This document shows positions 45,704 to 55,015 of a stretch of DNA of 62,172 bases, piece by piece. The notes under the pieces were generated by a model, which did not search any database, was not told the origin of the DNA, and saw only the letters and a program-made list of their open reading frames with translations. The translations under genes and the position numbers were made by a program. Location of the stretch: the NCBI GenBank assembly GCA_004791255.1, contig SRUQ01000005.1, positions 134,438 to 196,609 of the forward strand, in the 5' to 3' direction. The stretch's first letter is position 1, and each line of letters starts with the position of its first letter. This DNA is from a bacterium M00.F.Ca.ET.205.01.1.1. GTDB taxonomy: Bacteria; Pseudomonadota; Alphaproteobacteria; Rhizobiales; Rhizobiaceae.

Positions 45704-46978
45704 ATGAAACTGGTCTCCTACTGGCACGATACGGCCCCTGTCTTTACCGGCGGGGCGTCAGGCCCTGTCGAGGGGCACTACGATGTCGCCATCATCGGCG
45801 GCGGCTTCACCGGGCTAGCCGCCGCGCACCGGCTGGCGAAAGCTGGCGCCAAGGTCGTCGTGCTGGAGGCGGAGCGGGTCGGCTGGGGGGCGTCCGGCCG
45901 CAATGGCGGCCACCTCAACAATGGCCTCGCCCACAGCTTTCTCTCGGCCAAGGCGGAACTCGGCAATGAGCGTGCGATCGCGCTCTACCGGGCACTGGAC
46001 GATTCCGTCGACACAATCGAGGCGCTGGTGGCCGAGGAGGGCATCGACTGCAATTTCCGCCGCGCCGGCAAGCTGAAGCTCGCCTCCAAGCCACAGCATT
46101 TCGAAGCGATCGCCCGCAACTTCGAAGCCATCCATGCCGAGGTGGATCCGGACACCGCGCTGCTGTCGGCGACCGATCTCAAATCCGAGATCGGTTCGCC
46201 TTTTCATGGCGCGATGCTGTCGAAGAAGAGCGCCATGATGCATATGGGCCGCTATGTCACCGGCTTGGCCACGGCCGCCGCCCGCCACGGCGCGGTCATT
46301 CACGAGAACACCAGGGTCACGGACCGCAAGCAGGCCGGCAAAAGACATGAGCTGACTACGCCGCGTGGCCGGATCAGCGCCGACAATGTGCTGGTTGCAA
46401 CCGGCGCCTACACCACACCGAATTTCGGCTATTTCCGCCGCAGGATCATTTCGGTCGGCAGCTTCATCATCGCGACGCGGCCGCTGAGCGACACCGAGAT
46501 CACTGCGACCATGCCGGGCAACCGGACATGCGTGAACTCGATGAACATCGGCAACTACTTCCGGCTTTCGCCCGACAATCGCCTGATCTTCGGCGGCCGC
46601 GCACGTTTCTCGGCGACATCGGACCAGCGCTCAGACGCCAGGAGCGGCCAGATATTGCAGGCAAGCCTGGCGGCAATCTTCCCGCAGCTTGCCAAGGTCG
46701 AGATCGACTATTGCTGGGGCGGGCTGGTCGACATGACCAAGGACCGCTTCCCGCGCGCCGGCTACCATGACGGGGTCTGGTACGCGATGGGCTATTCCGG
46801 CCACGGTGCGCAGCTTTCCACGCATCTCGGCATGATCATGGCTGATGCCATGCTCGGTCGCGAGGATCGCAACCCGATGAAGGGGTTCGAGTGGCCTGCC
46901 ATTCCCGGCTATTCCGGCAAGCCCTGGTTCCTGCCGATGGTCGGCCTCTACTACAAGGCGCTCGACCGGATTCAGTAA
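45704..46978 (+). CDS. FAD-dependent oxidoreductase, PuuB/DadA-like
   Basis: From ATG 45704 the product is 424 residues, with AGGCGGG upstream. It has YDVAIIGGGFTGLAAAHRLAKAG at residue 26 and the PuuB-type GASGRNGGHLNNG near 64. The C-terminal FAD contact is MGYSGHGAQLSTHLG near 363. PuuB oxidises gamma-glutamylputrescine; relatives oxidise other N-substituted amines or amino acids. No gamma-glutamylputrescine synthetase is in the window, so the substrate may differ. The last codons and stop lie inside an unusual octamer array. Confidence 0.85.
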   Translation: MKLVSYWHDTAPVFTGGASGPVEGHYDVAIIGGGFTGLAAAHRLAKAGAKVVVLEAERVGWGASGRNGGHLNNGLAHSFLSAKAELGNERAIALYRALDDSVDTIEALVAEEGIDCNFRRAGKLKLASKPQHFEAIARNFEAIHAEVDPDTALLSATDLKSEIGSPFHGAMLSKKSAMMHMGRYVTGLATAAARHGAVIHENTRVTDRKQAGKRHELTTPRGRISADNVLVATGAYTTPNFGYFRRRIISVGSFIIATRPLSDTEITATMPGNRTCVNSMNIGNYFRLSPDNRLIFGGRARFSATSDQRSDARSGQILQASLAAIFPQLAKVEIDYCWGGLVDMTKDRFPRAGYHDGVWYAMGYSGHGAQLSTHLGMIMADAMLGREDRNPMKGFEWPAIPGYSGKPWFLPMVGLYYKALDRIQ

Positions 46979-47070
46979 GGCAGTAAGGCAGTAAGGCAGT
47001 AAGGGTTCTATTCCCTACTGCCCTACTGCCTTACTGCCTTATTCCCCTATTCCCTTACTACCCTATTCCC
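46973..47070. repeat. Inverted octamer arrays spanning the ends of two convergent genes
   Basis: Four perfect direct copies of CAGTAAGG start at 46973, 46981, 46989 and 46997. After a 7-base spacer (TTCTATT), seven degenerate 8-bp units of consensus CCYTAYTS run from 47013 to about 47068. The two arrays are inverted complements and could fold into an almost continuous stem of about 30 bp. The left array contains the stop of the PuuB-like gene and the right array contains the stop and last codons of the aldehyde dehydrogenase gene. It probably acts as a two-way terminator; the periodic structure is unusual. Confidence 0.85.
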
Positions 47071-48512
47071 ATGTGAAAGCTCTTCATCTCGAGATATTCC
47101 TCGATGCCGGCCTGTGCGCCCTCGCGTCCTAGACCCGACTGCTTGACGCCGCCGAAGGGGGCTACCTCGATCGACACCGAGCCGGTGTTGAGCCCGACCA
47201 TGCCGAACTCCAGCGCCTCGCCGACGCGCCAGGCGCGTCGCAAATTCTCGGTGTAGAAGTAGGAGGCAAGGCCGAAGGGTGTGCCATTGGCGAGCGCGAT
47301 CGCTTCCTCTTCGGTCTCGAAGCGGAAAAGCGGCGCGACCGGACCGAAGGTCTCTTCGCCGGCAAGCTGCATATCTGTCGTGGCGCCGGTCAGCACCAGC
47401 GGGGCGACATATTGCGGACCTTCCGGCAGCGCCGGTCTCTCGGTAATGATCTCGGCGCCCTTGGCTAGCGCGTCCTCGATGTGGCGGTTGATTTTCTCCA
47501 CCGCCGCCATGTTGATCATCGGCCCGATCGCAACGCCGGGCTGCGTGCCGGGTCCGACCGTCATGGCGTTGACGCGGGCGGTGAGCTTCGCCGAGAAGGC
47601 TTCATAAACGCCGGCCTGGACGAGGATGCGGTTGGCGCAGACGCAGGTCTGGCCGCCATTGCGGAACTTCGAGACGAGCGCGCCCTCGACCGCGAGATCG
47701 AGATCAGCGTCGTCGAAGACGATGAACGGGGCGTTGCCGCCGAGTTCGAGACTGAGCCGCTTCACGCTGTCGGCAGCCCCGCGCATCAGCAGCGAGCCGA
47801 CCCGCGTCGAGCCGGTGAAGGAGATCTTGCGCACCGTCTCGTTCGCCATGATCTCATTGCCGATTTCTGCCGGCATGCCGGTGACGATGTTGATGACGCC
47901 GGCCGGAATGCCCGCGCGTTCCGCGAGCACGCCGAGCGCCAGCGCCGAATAGGGGGTGAACTCGGACGGCTTGATGACCACTGTGCAGCCCGCGGCCAGC
48001 GCCGGCGCGACCTTGCGGGTGATCATCGCATTGGGAAAGTTCCACGGCGTGATGATACCGCAGACGCCCACCGGCTCCTTCAGCACGATGATGCGCCGGT
48101 CCGACGTGGGCGAGGGGATGGTGTGGCCGTTGATACGGCGCGCTTCCTCCGCGAACCATTTGACGAAGGAGGCGCCGTAACGGATCTCGCCCTTGGCCTC
48201 GTCCAGCGGCTTGCCCTGTTCGGTGGTCAGGATCAGCGCCAGATCGTCGAGATGCGCCAGCATCAGGCCATGCCACGCTTCCAGCAGCGCCGCGCGCTCG
48301 GCATTGGTCTTCTTCCGCCAATCCCGATAGGCGGAAGCCGCGGCCTCTATGGCCGCGCGGGTCTCCGGACCGGCCATGTCGGGCACTGTGCCGATCGCCG
48401 ACTGGCTCGCCGGGTCGAGGACATCGACCGTCTTGCCGGAGCCGGCAGCAATCCATTTGCCGCCGATCAGGCCGGCTTCACGAAACAGACTTTTGTCTTT
48501 CAGGCTTTTCAT
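47058..48512 (-). CDS. gabD: Succinate-semialdehyde dehydrogenase
   Basis: From ATG 48512 the product is 484 residues, typical of NADP-dependent GabD. The NAD(P) site has TPWNFPNAMITRK near 155 and FTGSTRVG near 232. Glu in LELGGNAPF (about 255) and the catalytic Cys in NGGQTCVCANR (about 288) are present. It oxidises succinate semialdehyde from 4-aminobutyrate to succinate, feeding the TCA cycle. It lies at the end of a minus-strand run of seven genes starting at 53680. The final residues MGIG are encoded inside the octamer array. Confidence 0.88.
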   Translation of the reverse strand: MKSLKDKSLFREAGLIGGKWIAAGSGKTVDVLDPASQSAIGTVPDMAGPETRAAIEAAASAYRDWRKKTNAERAALLEAWHGLMLAHLDDLALILTTEQGKPLDEAKGEIRYGASFVKWFAEEARRINGHTIPSPTSDRRIIVLKEPVGVCGIITPWNFPNAMITRKVAPALAAGCTVVIKPSEFTPYSALALGVLAERAGIPAGVINIVTGMPAEIGNEIMANETVRKISFTGSTRVGSLLMRGAADSVKRLSLELGGNAPFIVFDDADLDLAVEGALVSKFRNGGQTCVCANRILVQAGVYEAFSAKLTARVNAMTVGPGTQPGVAIGPMINMAAVEKINRHIEDALAKGAEIITERPALPEGPQYVAPLVLTGATTDMQLAGEETFGPVAPLFRFETEEEAIALANGTPFGLASYFYTENLRRAWRVGEALEFGMVGLNTGSVSIEVAPFGGVKQSGLGREGAQAGIEEYLEMKSFHMGIG

Positions 48513-48529
48513 CGGAAACGACCTTGCAA

Positions 48530-49573
48530 TCAGTTGAGAGCTGCGATCACGGCGGCGGTGATCGCCTCCGTTCTGTCCTTGCCGGGAGTGGTTCCAATGC
48601 CGCGCGCGGTTGTCGCTTCGACCGCTTTCATGATGCGGCCAGCGGTAGCTGTTTCGCCGAGATGTTCGAGCATCATCGCGCCGGACCATATGGTGGCGAT
48701 CGGGTTGGCAATGCCAAGATGCGCGATGTCGGGCGCCGAGCCATGCACCGGCTCGAACATGGACGGCGCCGAACGGTCCGGGTTGATATTGGCGGAAGCG
48801 GCGTAGCCGAGCCCGCCCTGGATCGCCGCGCCGATGTCGGTCAGTATGTCGCCAAACAGGTTGGAGGCGACGACCACGTCTAGGGTCTCAGGCGCCATGA
48901 TCATGCGCGCGGCGAGCGCGTCAACGTGATAGCTGGTCACGGCAACATCGGGATACTCCGCCGCCAGCTTGCGGGTGATCTCGTCCCAGAACACCATCGA
49001 GTATTTCTGCGCGTTGGACTTGGTGACGGAGGCCAGCCTGCCGCGTCGTGCGCGCGCTTGCTCGAAGCCGAAACGCAGGATGCGCTCCACGCCGGCGCGG
49101 GTGAAGATCGAGGTCTCTACTGCGACCTCGTCCAGCGTGCCTTGATGCACGCGCCCGCCGGCGCCCGAATATTCGCCTTCGGTGTTCTCGCGAATGCACA
49201 ATATGTCGAAGTTCTCGGCGCGCAGCGGCCCCGTCACGCCCGGCAGCAGCCGGTGCGGACGGATGTTGGCGTACTGGACGAATGCCTTGCGGATCGGCAG
49301 CAGCAGGCCGTGCAGCGAGACCGAATCCGGCACCTCCGCCGGCCAGCCGACGGCGCCGAGAAGAATGGCGTCGAAGCCGCGCAAGGTTTCGATGCCGTCT
49401 TCCGGCATCATGCGGCCGCTATCCCGGTAGAATTTGCAGGACCACGGAAATTCGGTTCCGGCCAGGGCAAGGCCGGCATGTTTGGCCGCCGTCTGCAGCA
49501 CGGACCAGGCAGCGGCGGTCACATCGGGGCCGATGCCGTCACCGGGGATCAGGGCGATCGAATAGGACTTCAT
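48530..49573 (-). CDS. Isocitrate/isopropylmalate-family dehydrogenase (tartrate or D-malate type)
   Basis: This 347-residue protein shows IALIPGDGIGPDV at residue 6, the substrate/metal region RENTEGEYSGAGG near 130, and FEPVHGSAPDIA near 272. These place it in the beta-decarboxylating dehydrogenase family, closest by feel to tartrate dehydrogenase/D-malate decarboxylase. The RENTEGEY loop without the leucine-specific residues argues against LeuB. ATG 49573 has AGAGAG upstream; ATG 49579 is an alternative. It sits 17 bp upstream of gabD and 10 bp downstream of the second aldehyde dehydrogenase in one operon. Confidence 0.85.
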   Translation of the reverse strand: MKSYSIALIPGDGIGPDVTAAAWSVLQTAAKHAGLALAGTEFPWSCKFYRDSGRMMPEDGIETLRGFDAILLGAVGWPAEVPDSVSLHGLLLPIRKAFVQYANIRPHRLLPGVTGPLRAENFDILCIRENTEGEYSGAGGRVHQGTLDEVAVETSIFTRAGVERILRFGFEQARARRGRLASVTKSNAQKYSMVFWDEITRKLAAEYPDVAVTSYHVDALAARMIMAPETLDVVVASNLFGDILTDIGAAIQGGLGYAASANINPDRSAPSMFEPVHGSAPDIAHLGIANPIATIWSGAMMLEHLGETATAGRIMKAVEATTARGIGTTPGKDRTEAITAAVIAALN

Positions 49574-49583
49574 CGGCATCTCT

Positions 49584-51047
49584 CTAGAGGCTGATCAGGA
49601 CGCTCTTGGTCCTGCGATTGGCGAGATAGGCTTCGCGGCCGAGATCCTTGCCGATGCCGGAGCGCTTGTAGCCCCCTGTCGGCAGGATATGGTCGCGCGA
49701 GCGGCTGTAGCGGTTGACCCAGACGGTGCCGGCTTCGAGCTTGCGCGCGAAGCGGATGGTGCGGGACAGGTCTGACGTGAACAGGCCGGAAGCCAGCCCG
49801 TAGGTCGGATGGCTGGACAGCGCCAACGCCTCCTCCTCGGTCTCGAAAGTCTGGATGGTCAGGACCGGGCCGAAGATTTCCTCGACGATGGCAGGATTGG
49901 CCTGGTCGACATCCGCGATCAGCGTCGGCTCATAGAAATAGCCGGCGTGGTCCATGGAATTGCCGCCGGTCAGGCATTCGCCGCCGGCCGCGACCGCGGC
50001 GCGCACGATGCTGTCGATTCGCGCTCGCTGCCGTTCCGAGATGATGGGCGAATACTGCGTCGTCGCGTCCCAGGTCGGGCCGGGTCGGGCCGCCTTCATC
50101 TTCTCCAGGATAGCGACCGTCAGCCTGTCGGCGACGCTCTTCTCGACGATCAGGCGCGTGCCGGCCACGCAGGCCTGGCCGGCATTGAAGGTTACGCTGC
50201 CGGCGATCGCCGATGCCGCTCTGTCGAGATCGGCATCGGCAAAGACCAGCTGGGGGCTCTTGCCGCCGAGTTCCAGCGTCATCGGCTTGACGCCGGTGCG
50301 GGCGACATTCTCCATGATGGCCGAGCCGGCGCGGGTCGAGCCGGTGAAGGAGACCTTGGCTATCTCGGGGTGGCCGGTCAGCGCGGTGCCGGAGGTTGGC
50401 CCATCGCCGAGCACGACGTTGATCAGTCCCGCCGGCAGGCCGGCTCTCACGGCGAGCTGCGCCAGATAGATGGCCGAGAACGGCGTCATCTCGGAAGGCT
50501 TCAGCACAACGGCGTTGCCCGCAGCCAGTGCCGGGCCGAGCTTCCAGCCGGCCATGGAGACAGGAAAATTCCACGGCGTAATCGCGCCGACGACGCCATA
50601 GGGCTCGCTCATGATCATGCCGAGACTGGTGTCGTCGGTCGGCGCGAGCTCGCTGCCTTCCTTGTCGGCGAATTCGGCGAAGAAGCGGATCTGTTCGGCG
50701 GTGATCGCGATGTCGCCGGCGACCAACTGGCCGACCGGCCGCGTCGAGCTCAGCGCCTCGATCCTGGCCAGCGTTTCGGCTTCCGCCTCGATCAGGTCGG
50801 CCCACGCCTGGAGTGCCCTGGTGCGCTCGCGCGGCCTGACGCCGCCCCAGTTGCTGGCCTTCAGCGCCGCCTTGGCGCTGTCCACCGCGCGCTCGATCAA
50901 GTCAGGGCCGGCAACGGGGCAGTCAGTATATGACTTGCCGTCCGACGGACGGCGCATTTCGATCCCGCCCTCGGCCGGGATCAGTTCCCCACCGATGAAG
51001 TGGCCGACGGGAAGGGGGATTGTATCGGGATCGAAGCTCAAGCTCAT
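49584..51047 (-). CDS. Aldehyde dehydrogenase family protein
   Basis: This 487-residue enzyme has AITPWNFPVSMAGWK near 155, FTGSTRAG near 232, the general base Glu in LELGGKSPQ near 256 and the catalytic Cys in NAGQACVAGTR near 290. It is of the PuuC/betaine-aldehyde type, oxidising an aminoaldehyde or hydroxyaldehyde to an acid with NAD. With the PuuB-like oxidase and class III aminotransferase it could handle gamma-aminobutyraldehyde-type intermediates. It follows a cupin gene at 138 bp distance and precedes the tartrate-dehydrogenase-like gene. Confidence 0.87.
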   Translation of the reverse strand: MSLSFDPDTIPLPVGHFIGGELIPAEGGIEMRRPSDGKSYTDCPVAGPDLIERAVDSAKAALKASNWGGVRPRERTRALQAWADLIEAEAETLARIEALSSTRPVGQLVAGDIAITAEQIRFFAEFADKEGSELAPTDDTSLGMIMSEPYGVVGAITPWNFPVSMAGWKLGPALAAGNAVVLKPSEMTPFSAIYLAQLAVRAGLPAGLINVVLGDGPTSGTALTGHPEIAKVSFTGSTRAGSAIMENVARTGVKPMTLELGGKSPQLVFADADLDRAASAIAGSVTFNAGQACVAGTRLIVEKSVADRLTVAILEKMKAARPGPTWDATTQYSPIISERQRARIDSIVRAAVAAGGECLTGGNSMDHAGYFYEPTLIADVDQANPAIVEEIFGPVLTIQTFETEEEALALSSHPTYGLASGLFTSDLSRTIRFARKLEAGTVWVNRYSRSRDHILPTGGYKRSGIGKDLGREAYLANRRTKSVLISL

Positions 51048-51185
51048 CGAAAACCACTCTGCGGCATCGGCTGGAGCCTAGCGCGTGGCGGCACGCAGCA
51101 TGCGCTGTTCCGCGATCCGCCACCGACGAATGTTGCGTGCCAGGCGTGAGAGACGGCAAAATCTTCCGCGCGAGGATTGGGCTCG

Positions 51186-51578
51186 CTATCCGACGGTCAC
51201 GTAGATCTTGCGCACAGTTTCGATGGTCTTCCAGACACCGGTAAAGCCGGGTTTCATGACGAAGCTGTCGCCGGCGCGGTAGGTCACCGCCTCGCCGATG
51301 TCCGGCGTGATCTCGATCACGCCCGACAGGATGTGGCAGAACTCGAACGTCTCGCCCTTGATCGAGCGCGTCTCGCCGGGCGTCGCCTCCCAGACGCCGG
51401 TATGGACGAGGTCGTTCTTGGCGACATCCTGTGCCCAGGTTTTGTAAGCTGGGTCGCCGGCAATCAGCCGTTCCGGCAGCGCCTTGGATTCGCGTGGCGA
51501 AAAGGCTGGGTTGGTGTCGACGGTCTTGAGCAGGGACAAGGGATGGCCTTTCTGGTTGGAGCTTGATTTTTGATGCAT
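51186..51578 (-). CDS. Cupin (DUF861-type) protein
   Basis: From ATG 51578, with GGGAGAA upstream, the product is 130 residues. The single cupin barrel spans about residues 45-125 (TRSIKGETFEFCHILSG, split at FEFCHIL; YRAGDSFVMKPGFTG). The family includes ureidoglycine-related proteins, but most members beside amine oxidases have no assigned reaction. The metal-binding His/Glu set is reduced (Glu and His in FEFCHIL). It sits in the catabolic operon between the 2-hydroxyacid dehydrogenase and aldehyde dehydrogenase genes. Confidence 0.85.
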   Translation of the reverse strand: MHQKSSSNQKGHPLSLLKTVDTNPAFSPRESKALPERLIAGDPAYKTWAQDVAKNDLVHTGVWEATPGETRSIKGETFEFCHILSGVIEITPDIGEAVTYRAGDSFVMKPGFTGVWKTIETVRKIYVTVG

Positions 51579-51620
51579 GTCGTTCTCCCAGAACCGCTGC
51601 ACACTTCTGGGCGACATGCA

Positions 51621-52544
51621 CTAATAACCGCGCGACCGGTCGACGAGCCCGACAGGAGCGAGACCGGCGCGGTGACGCTTGATGTTATCGATGACGGCGC
51701 GCGCAGCGGTCGCCGGCTGGGTGACGCTGGCGATATGCGGGGTCAGAATGATCTTGGGATGCGACCAGAATGGATGGCCAGCGGGCAGCGGCTCGGGGTC
51801 GGTCACGTCGATCATCGCCGCTGAAAGGTGGCTGCTGTCGAGCGCGGCGACAAGCGCTTGATGGTCTAGCTGCGGCCCTCGGCCTGTGTGAACGAGCGCC
51901 GCGCCTTGCGGTAGTTTGGCGAACAGATCTGCGTCGAGAAATCCGCGCGTGTCTTCGGTCAGCGGCAGCAGGCAGATCAATATATCACTGGCCGCGAGTA
52001 ATTCCTCAAGCCCCGGCTCGCCATGATGGCAGGTCACGCCGTCGATCTGGCGCGGCGAACGGCTCCAGCCGGCGAGCGGGAAGCCGAACGGCTTCAGCCG
52101 GTCGAGGACGGCCTGGCCGAGTTGGCCGAGGCCAAGCACGCCGATCCGGCGCGACCCGGCCTGGATCTGCGGGATATCCAGCCATTTGCCGCCCCGCTGC
52201 TGCGCCAGATAGGTGGGCAGGTTGCGGTGCAAGGCGAGCACGGCCAGCGCGACATATTCCTGCATCATGCGCACGATGCCTTCCTCGACCATGCGCACGA
52301 TCTTCACCGTCGCCGGCACCGCATCGAAGCTGAACTGGTCGACCCCCGCGCCGAGGGAAAACAGGATCTCCAAATTCCTGTAGCTGGCGAGATTATCCGG
52401 CACCGTCCAGGTGATGAGATAACGCACCGCGTCGGGATCGACCATCGCGCCATCCGTGACGAAGGCAACCTCAGGCAAGTCCCGGGCAAAGGCCTCGGCG
52501 AAGACGGCACCGCGCCGCGCATCGGAATTGAACAGGAATGTCAT
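51621..52544 (-). CDS. D-isomer 2-hydroxyacid dehydrogenase (glyoxylate/hydroxypyruvate reductase-like)
   Basis: From ATG 52544, after AAGGGGA, the product is 307 residues. It has the NAD-binding motif [14 protein letters not shown] near 142, the catalytic Arg in the [10 protein letters not shown] region near 228, Glu in [14 protein letters not shown] near 252 and His in ILTPHIASV near 277. The short length and motif order fit the GhrA group. It would reduce a 2-keto acid such as glyoxylate or hydroxypyruvate, or oxidise the hydroxy acid. It lies 11 bp downstream of the ArgE-like gene. Confidence 0.88.
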   Translation of the reverse strand: MTFLFNSDARRGAVFAEAFARDLPEVAFVTDGAMVDPDAVRYLITWTVPDNLASYRNLEILFSLGAGVDQFSFDAVPATVKIVRMVEEGIVRMMQEYVALAVLALHRNLPTYLAQQRGGKWLDIPQIQAGSRRIGVLGLGQLGQAVLDRLKPFGFPLAGWSRSPRQIDGVTCHHGEPGLEELLAASDILICLLPLTEDTRGFLDADLFAKLPQGAALVHTGRGPQLDHQALVAALDSSHLSAAMIDVTDPEPLPAGHPFWSHPKIILTPHIASVTQPATAARAVIDNIKRHRAGLAPVGLVDRSRGY

Positions 52545-52555
52545 CCGGTTCCCCT

Positions 52556-53680
52556 TCAAGCCGCGCAACGCGCGCCAAGCGCCTCGATCATCCGCTGGCA
52601 GGCGGTGAGTTCGCTGGCGAGGATGTATTCGTCCGGCTTGTGGGCGCGGCCGATATCGCCGGGACCGCAGATGATCGCATCCAGGCCAGCGGCCTGGTAG
52701 AGCCCGGCCTCGGTGCCGTAGCTGACGGCGGCGAGCGGCGCCTCGCCGGTCAGTTCACCCAGCAGTGCCGCCAGTGCCGCGTCCTGCGACAGCGACAGTG
52801 CCGGATAGGCGCTCATCGGCATCCACTCGACCAGATACCCGCCGGCGGCAAGGGCTTCGGCCCGCACCTTGACCGGCGCGAGCAGGCTCGCTGGATCGAC
52901 ACCGGGTATGGCGCGCGCCTCAAGGTCCAGCGTGGAACTGTCGGGGATGATGTTGACCTGATGTCCGCCCGCGATCACACCTGCCTGCAGCGAGGAGTAG
53001 GCCGGTTCGAAGGTTAGGTCGAACGGACCACGTGTCAGCCGCTCTGCTTCGCTGACGGCCGCGCTCAGCGCCTCGGACATCGCATGGATGGCATTGAGCC
53101 CGAGGTCAGGACGTGAGGAATGGCCGGAGCGTCCCTTGATGATGACACGGGCGGCCGCCTTGCCCTTATGGCCGCGCACGGCACGCATGCCGCTTGGTTC
53201 GCCGACGATGACGCCGAGCGGGTCGGCGCAAAGGTCGGGAAGCCGGGCGATGAGATGCGGCACGCCACGGCATCCAATCTCCTCGTCGTAGGAGAAGGCA
53301 AGGTGGATCGGCCGGGCGAGGCGCAGTCCGGCCAACAGGGGCACGGCCGCCAGCGCAGCGGCAAGAAACCCCTTCATATCGGTGGTGCCGCGTCCGTAGA
53401 GGCGTTCGCCATCACGGCGTAGTGCGAAAGGCGACGAACTCCACTGCGGCTCGCCGGCGGGGACGACATCCATGTGGCCCGACAGGATGTAGCCCGGAAC
53501 ATCGGCAGGACCGATCGTCGCGAAAAGATTGGAACGGTCGCCTTCCGGCCCAGGGATCACGGTGACCTGCGTTCCGTGTTCCGCAAGGTGGGCCTCGATC
53601 CAGCCGGCGATGTCGCCGTTCGGCTTGCCGGCGACCGACGGAAAGGCCACCAGACGGTCGAGGATGTCGAAGACGTCCAT
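52556..53680 (-). CDS. M20-family deacylase, ArgE-like (acetylornithine deacetylase)
   Basis: From ATG 53680 the product is 374 residues. Metal ligands and catalytic residues are visible in SGHMDVVP near 69, TTDMKG near 100, DEEIGCRG near 131 (catalytic Glu) and GEPSG near 158. The C-terminal His is in [10 protein letters not shown] near 347. It hydrolyses an N-acyl amino acid, classically N-acetylornithine. In this catabolic operon it more likely removes an acyl group from the imported or intermediate compound. The frame continues upstream to 54277 as a shadow of the divergent GNAT. It is the first gene of the minus-strand run ending at gabD. Confidence 0.87.
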   Translation of the reverse strand: MDVFDILDRLVAFPSVAGKPNGDIAGWIEAHLAEHGTQVTVIPGPEGDRSNLFATIGPADVPGYILSGHMDVVPAGEPQWSSSPFALRRDGERLYGRGTTDMKGFLAAALAAVPLLAGLRLARPIHLAFSYDEEIGCRGVPHLIARLPDLCADPLGVIVGEPSGMRAVRGHKGKAAARVIIKGRSGHSSRPDLGLNAIHAMSEALSAAVSEAERLTRGPFDLTFEPAYSSLQAGVIAGGHQVNIIPDSSTLDLEARAIPGVDPASLLAPVKVRAEALAAGGYLVEWMPMSAYPALSLSQDAALAALLGELTGEAPLAAVSYGTEAGLYQAAGLDAIICGPGDIGRAHKPDEYILASELTACQRMIEALGARCAA

Positions 53681-53936
53681 TCCAGCCCTCAATGGGTTCC
53701 AAGGGTTCGGGCATTTCGGTTCGCCAGGATCGGTGCCGTCGACCGTATGCATCCAACATTTTGGAGAGGATGCGTGCGTTCTTTCGCGATTGCGTGCCGA
53801 AAGCGGAAGTGTTTCAGTTGAATCTAGCGTTGCGGCGCGGCTTTCGAGCAAATCGTATTGGTCTGGTTGTTTAGCGTTGGCAGGGGCGGGGGGGGGCCAT
53901 TGTGGGTCGCCTCTATTGCGGCAATCTTTCAGAGGC
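53681..53936. promoter_or_regulatory. Divergent intergenic region with a G9 tract
   Basis: A run of nine G residues at 53888-53896 lies about 40 bp before the GNAT start. It could vary by slippage and change promoter or leader spacing. No other feature is evident. Confidence 0.4.
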
Positions 53937-54836
53937 ATGGAATTGAAGCCGTCCGAAAGCTTGAAAATCGATGCCTTCTCGATGCGCATCGGCGACATCG
54001 AAGACGTCGAACTCGACCGGTTGCACGCGCTCTCGCTGTCGGTGGGATGGCCGCATCGGGCGGAAGACTGGCAATTCCTGCGCGACGTCGGCCAGGGTTT
54101 CGTGGTGCTCGATGAGATCGGGCGCGTTCTCGGCTCGGCCATGTGGTTCGCGCATGGCGCCGATTTCGCGACCGTAGGCATGGTCATCACCTCGCCGCGC
54201 CTGCAGACGCTGGGCGCGGCGCAATGGCTGATGAAACGGATATTCGACAAGGTCGCCGTGCACGACCTGCGGCTCAATGCAACCCGGGCAGCAAAGCGGC
54301 TCTATCTTTCGCTCGACTTCCAGCCGGAAAAGACCGTCTATCAATGCCAGGGTATTGCCCGCGCACCAGCGTTGGCCGGATCAGGGACGCGAGGCGATAT
54401 CCGTGTCTTGGACGGGAAAGATATTCCCGCAGTGGTCGCGCTCGACGCGGCGGCATTTGGCGTGAGGCGCGCGGCGCTCATCGAAAAGCTTTTCGCACAC
54501 TCGGTCGGCTATGGTCTTTTCAAGGGTGAGACGCTCAGCGCTTTCGCGCTCTGCCGGCCGTTTGGACGGGGCCATGTCGTGGGACCGGTCGTGGCGGAGA
54601 GCGACGCTGACGCCGTGGCGATCGTCCAACCGCATGTGTTCGATCATTCGGGATCTTTCCTCAGGGTCGACACCCACATGAAAAATGGCGAGTTCGCTGC
54701 ATTTCTGTCGCACAACGGAATGCCGGTCTTCGACACCGTGCTGACCATGTCGCTAGGCAGACGCCTCGCAGAATTTTCCGGCGGCGGTGTCTTGCCAGCC
54801 AAGGCATATGCTCTCGCCAGCCAAACGCTTGGATAG
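53937..54836 (+). CDS. GNAT acetyltransferase, two-domain paralogue
   Basis: This 299-residue protein is a paralogue of the GNAT encoded at 44701-43862. Both have a WPHRxxDW motif about 40 residues in, an N-terminal GNAT half, a divergent second half with FLRVDT, and end in YALAxQxLG. The acetyl-CoA loop region here (ITSPRLQTLGAAQWLM) deviates from the Q/RxxGxG/A consensus. ATG 53937 is preceded closely by AGAGG; Met16 at 53982 is an alternative. It is divergent from the ArgE-like gene, so the two could form an acylation/deacylation pair, which is speculative. Confidence 0.8.
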   Translation: MELKPSESLKIDAFSMRIGDIEDVELDRLHALSLSVGWPHRAEDWQFLRDVGQGFVVLDEIGRVLGSAMWFAHGADFATVGMVITSPRLQTLGAAQWLMKRIFDKVAVHDLRLNATRAAKRLYLSLDFQPEKTVYQCQGIARAPALAGSGTRGDIRVLDGKDIPAVVALDAAAFGVRRAALIEKLFAHSVGYGLFKGETLSAFALCRPFGRGHVVGPVVAESDADAVAIVQPHVFDHSGSFLRVDTHMKNGEFAAFLSHNGMPVFDTVLTMSLGRRLAEFSGGGVLPAKAYALASQTLG

Positions 54837-54948
54837 ATCGTGCCGGCAAAAAACTGCGTGGCTTGAAACGTAAGCTTCTTGCCGCAATTCCGAGAGGGCT
54901 TGAGCCAAATTCAGCTGAAAAGAAACATGGAGTCCCTCGCTGGCGCAT

Positions 54949-54988
54949 TGATTAAATCAGCTATCCCGATATACAAGCTGATTTCGGG
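54949..54988. promoter_or_regulatory. Candidate operator upstream of the ArsR-type regulator gene
   Basis: TGATTAAATCA (54949-54959) is a dyad sharing the TGATT/AATCA arms of the palindrome before the arabinofuranosidase gene. CCCGA (54965-54969) and TCGGG (54984-54988) form a second dyad around 14 bases. Autoregulation is a reasonable guess. Confidence 0.4.
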
Positions 54989-55015
54989 TATAGATCGCAT
55001 AGGCTGGCAAAATCC

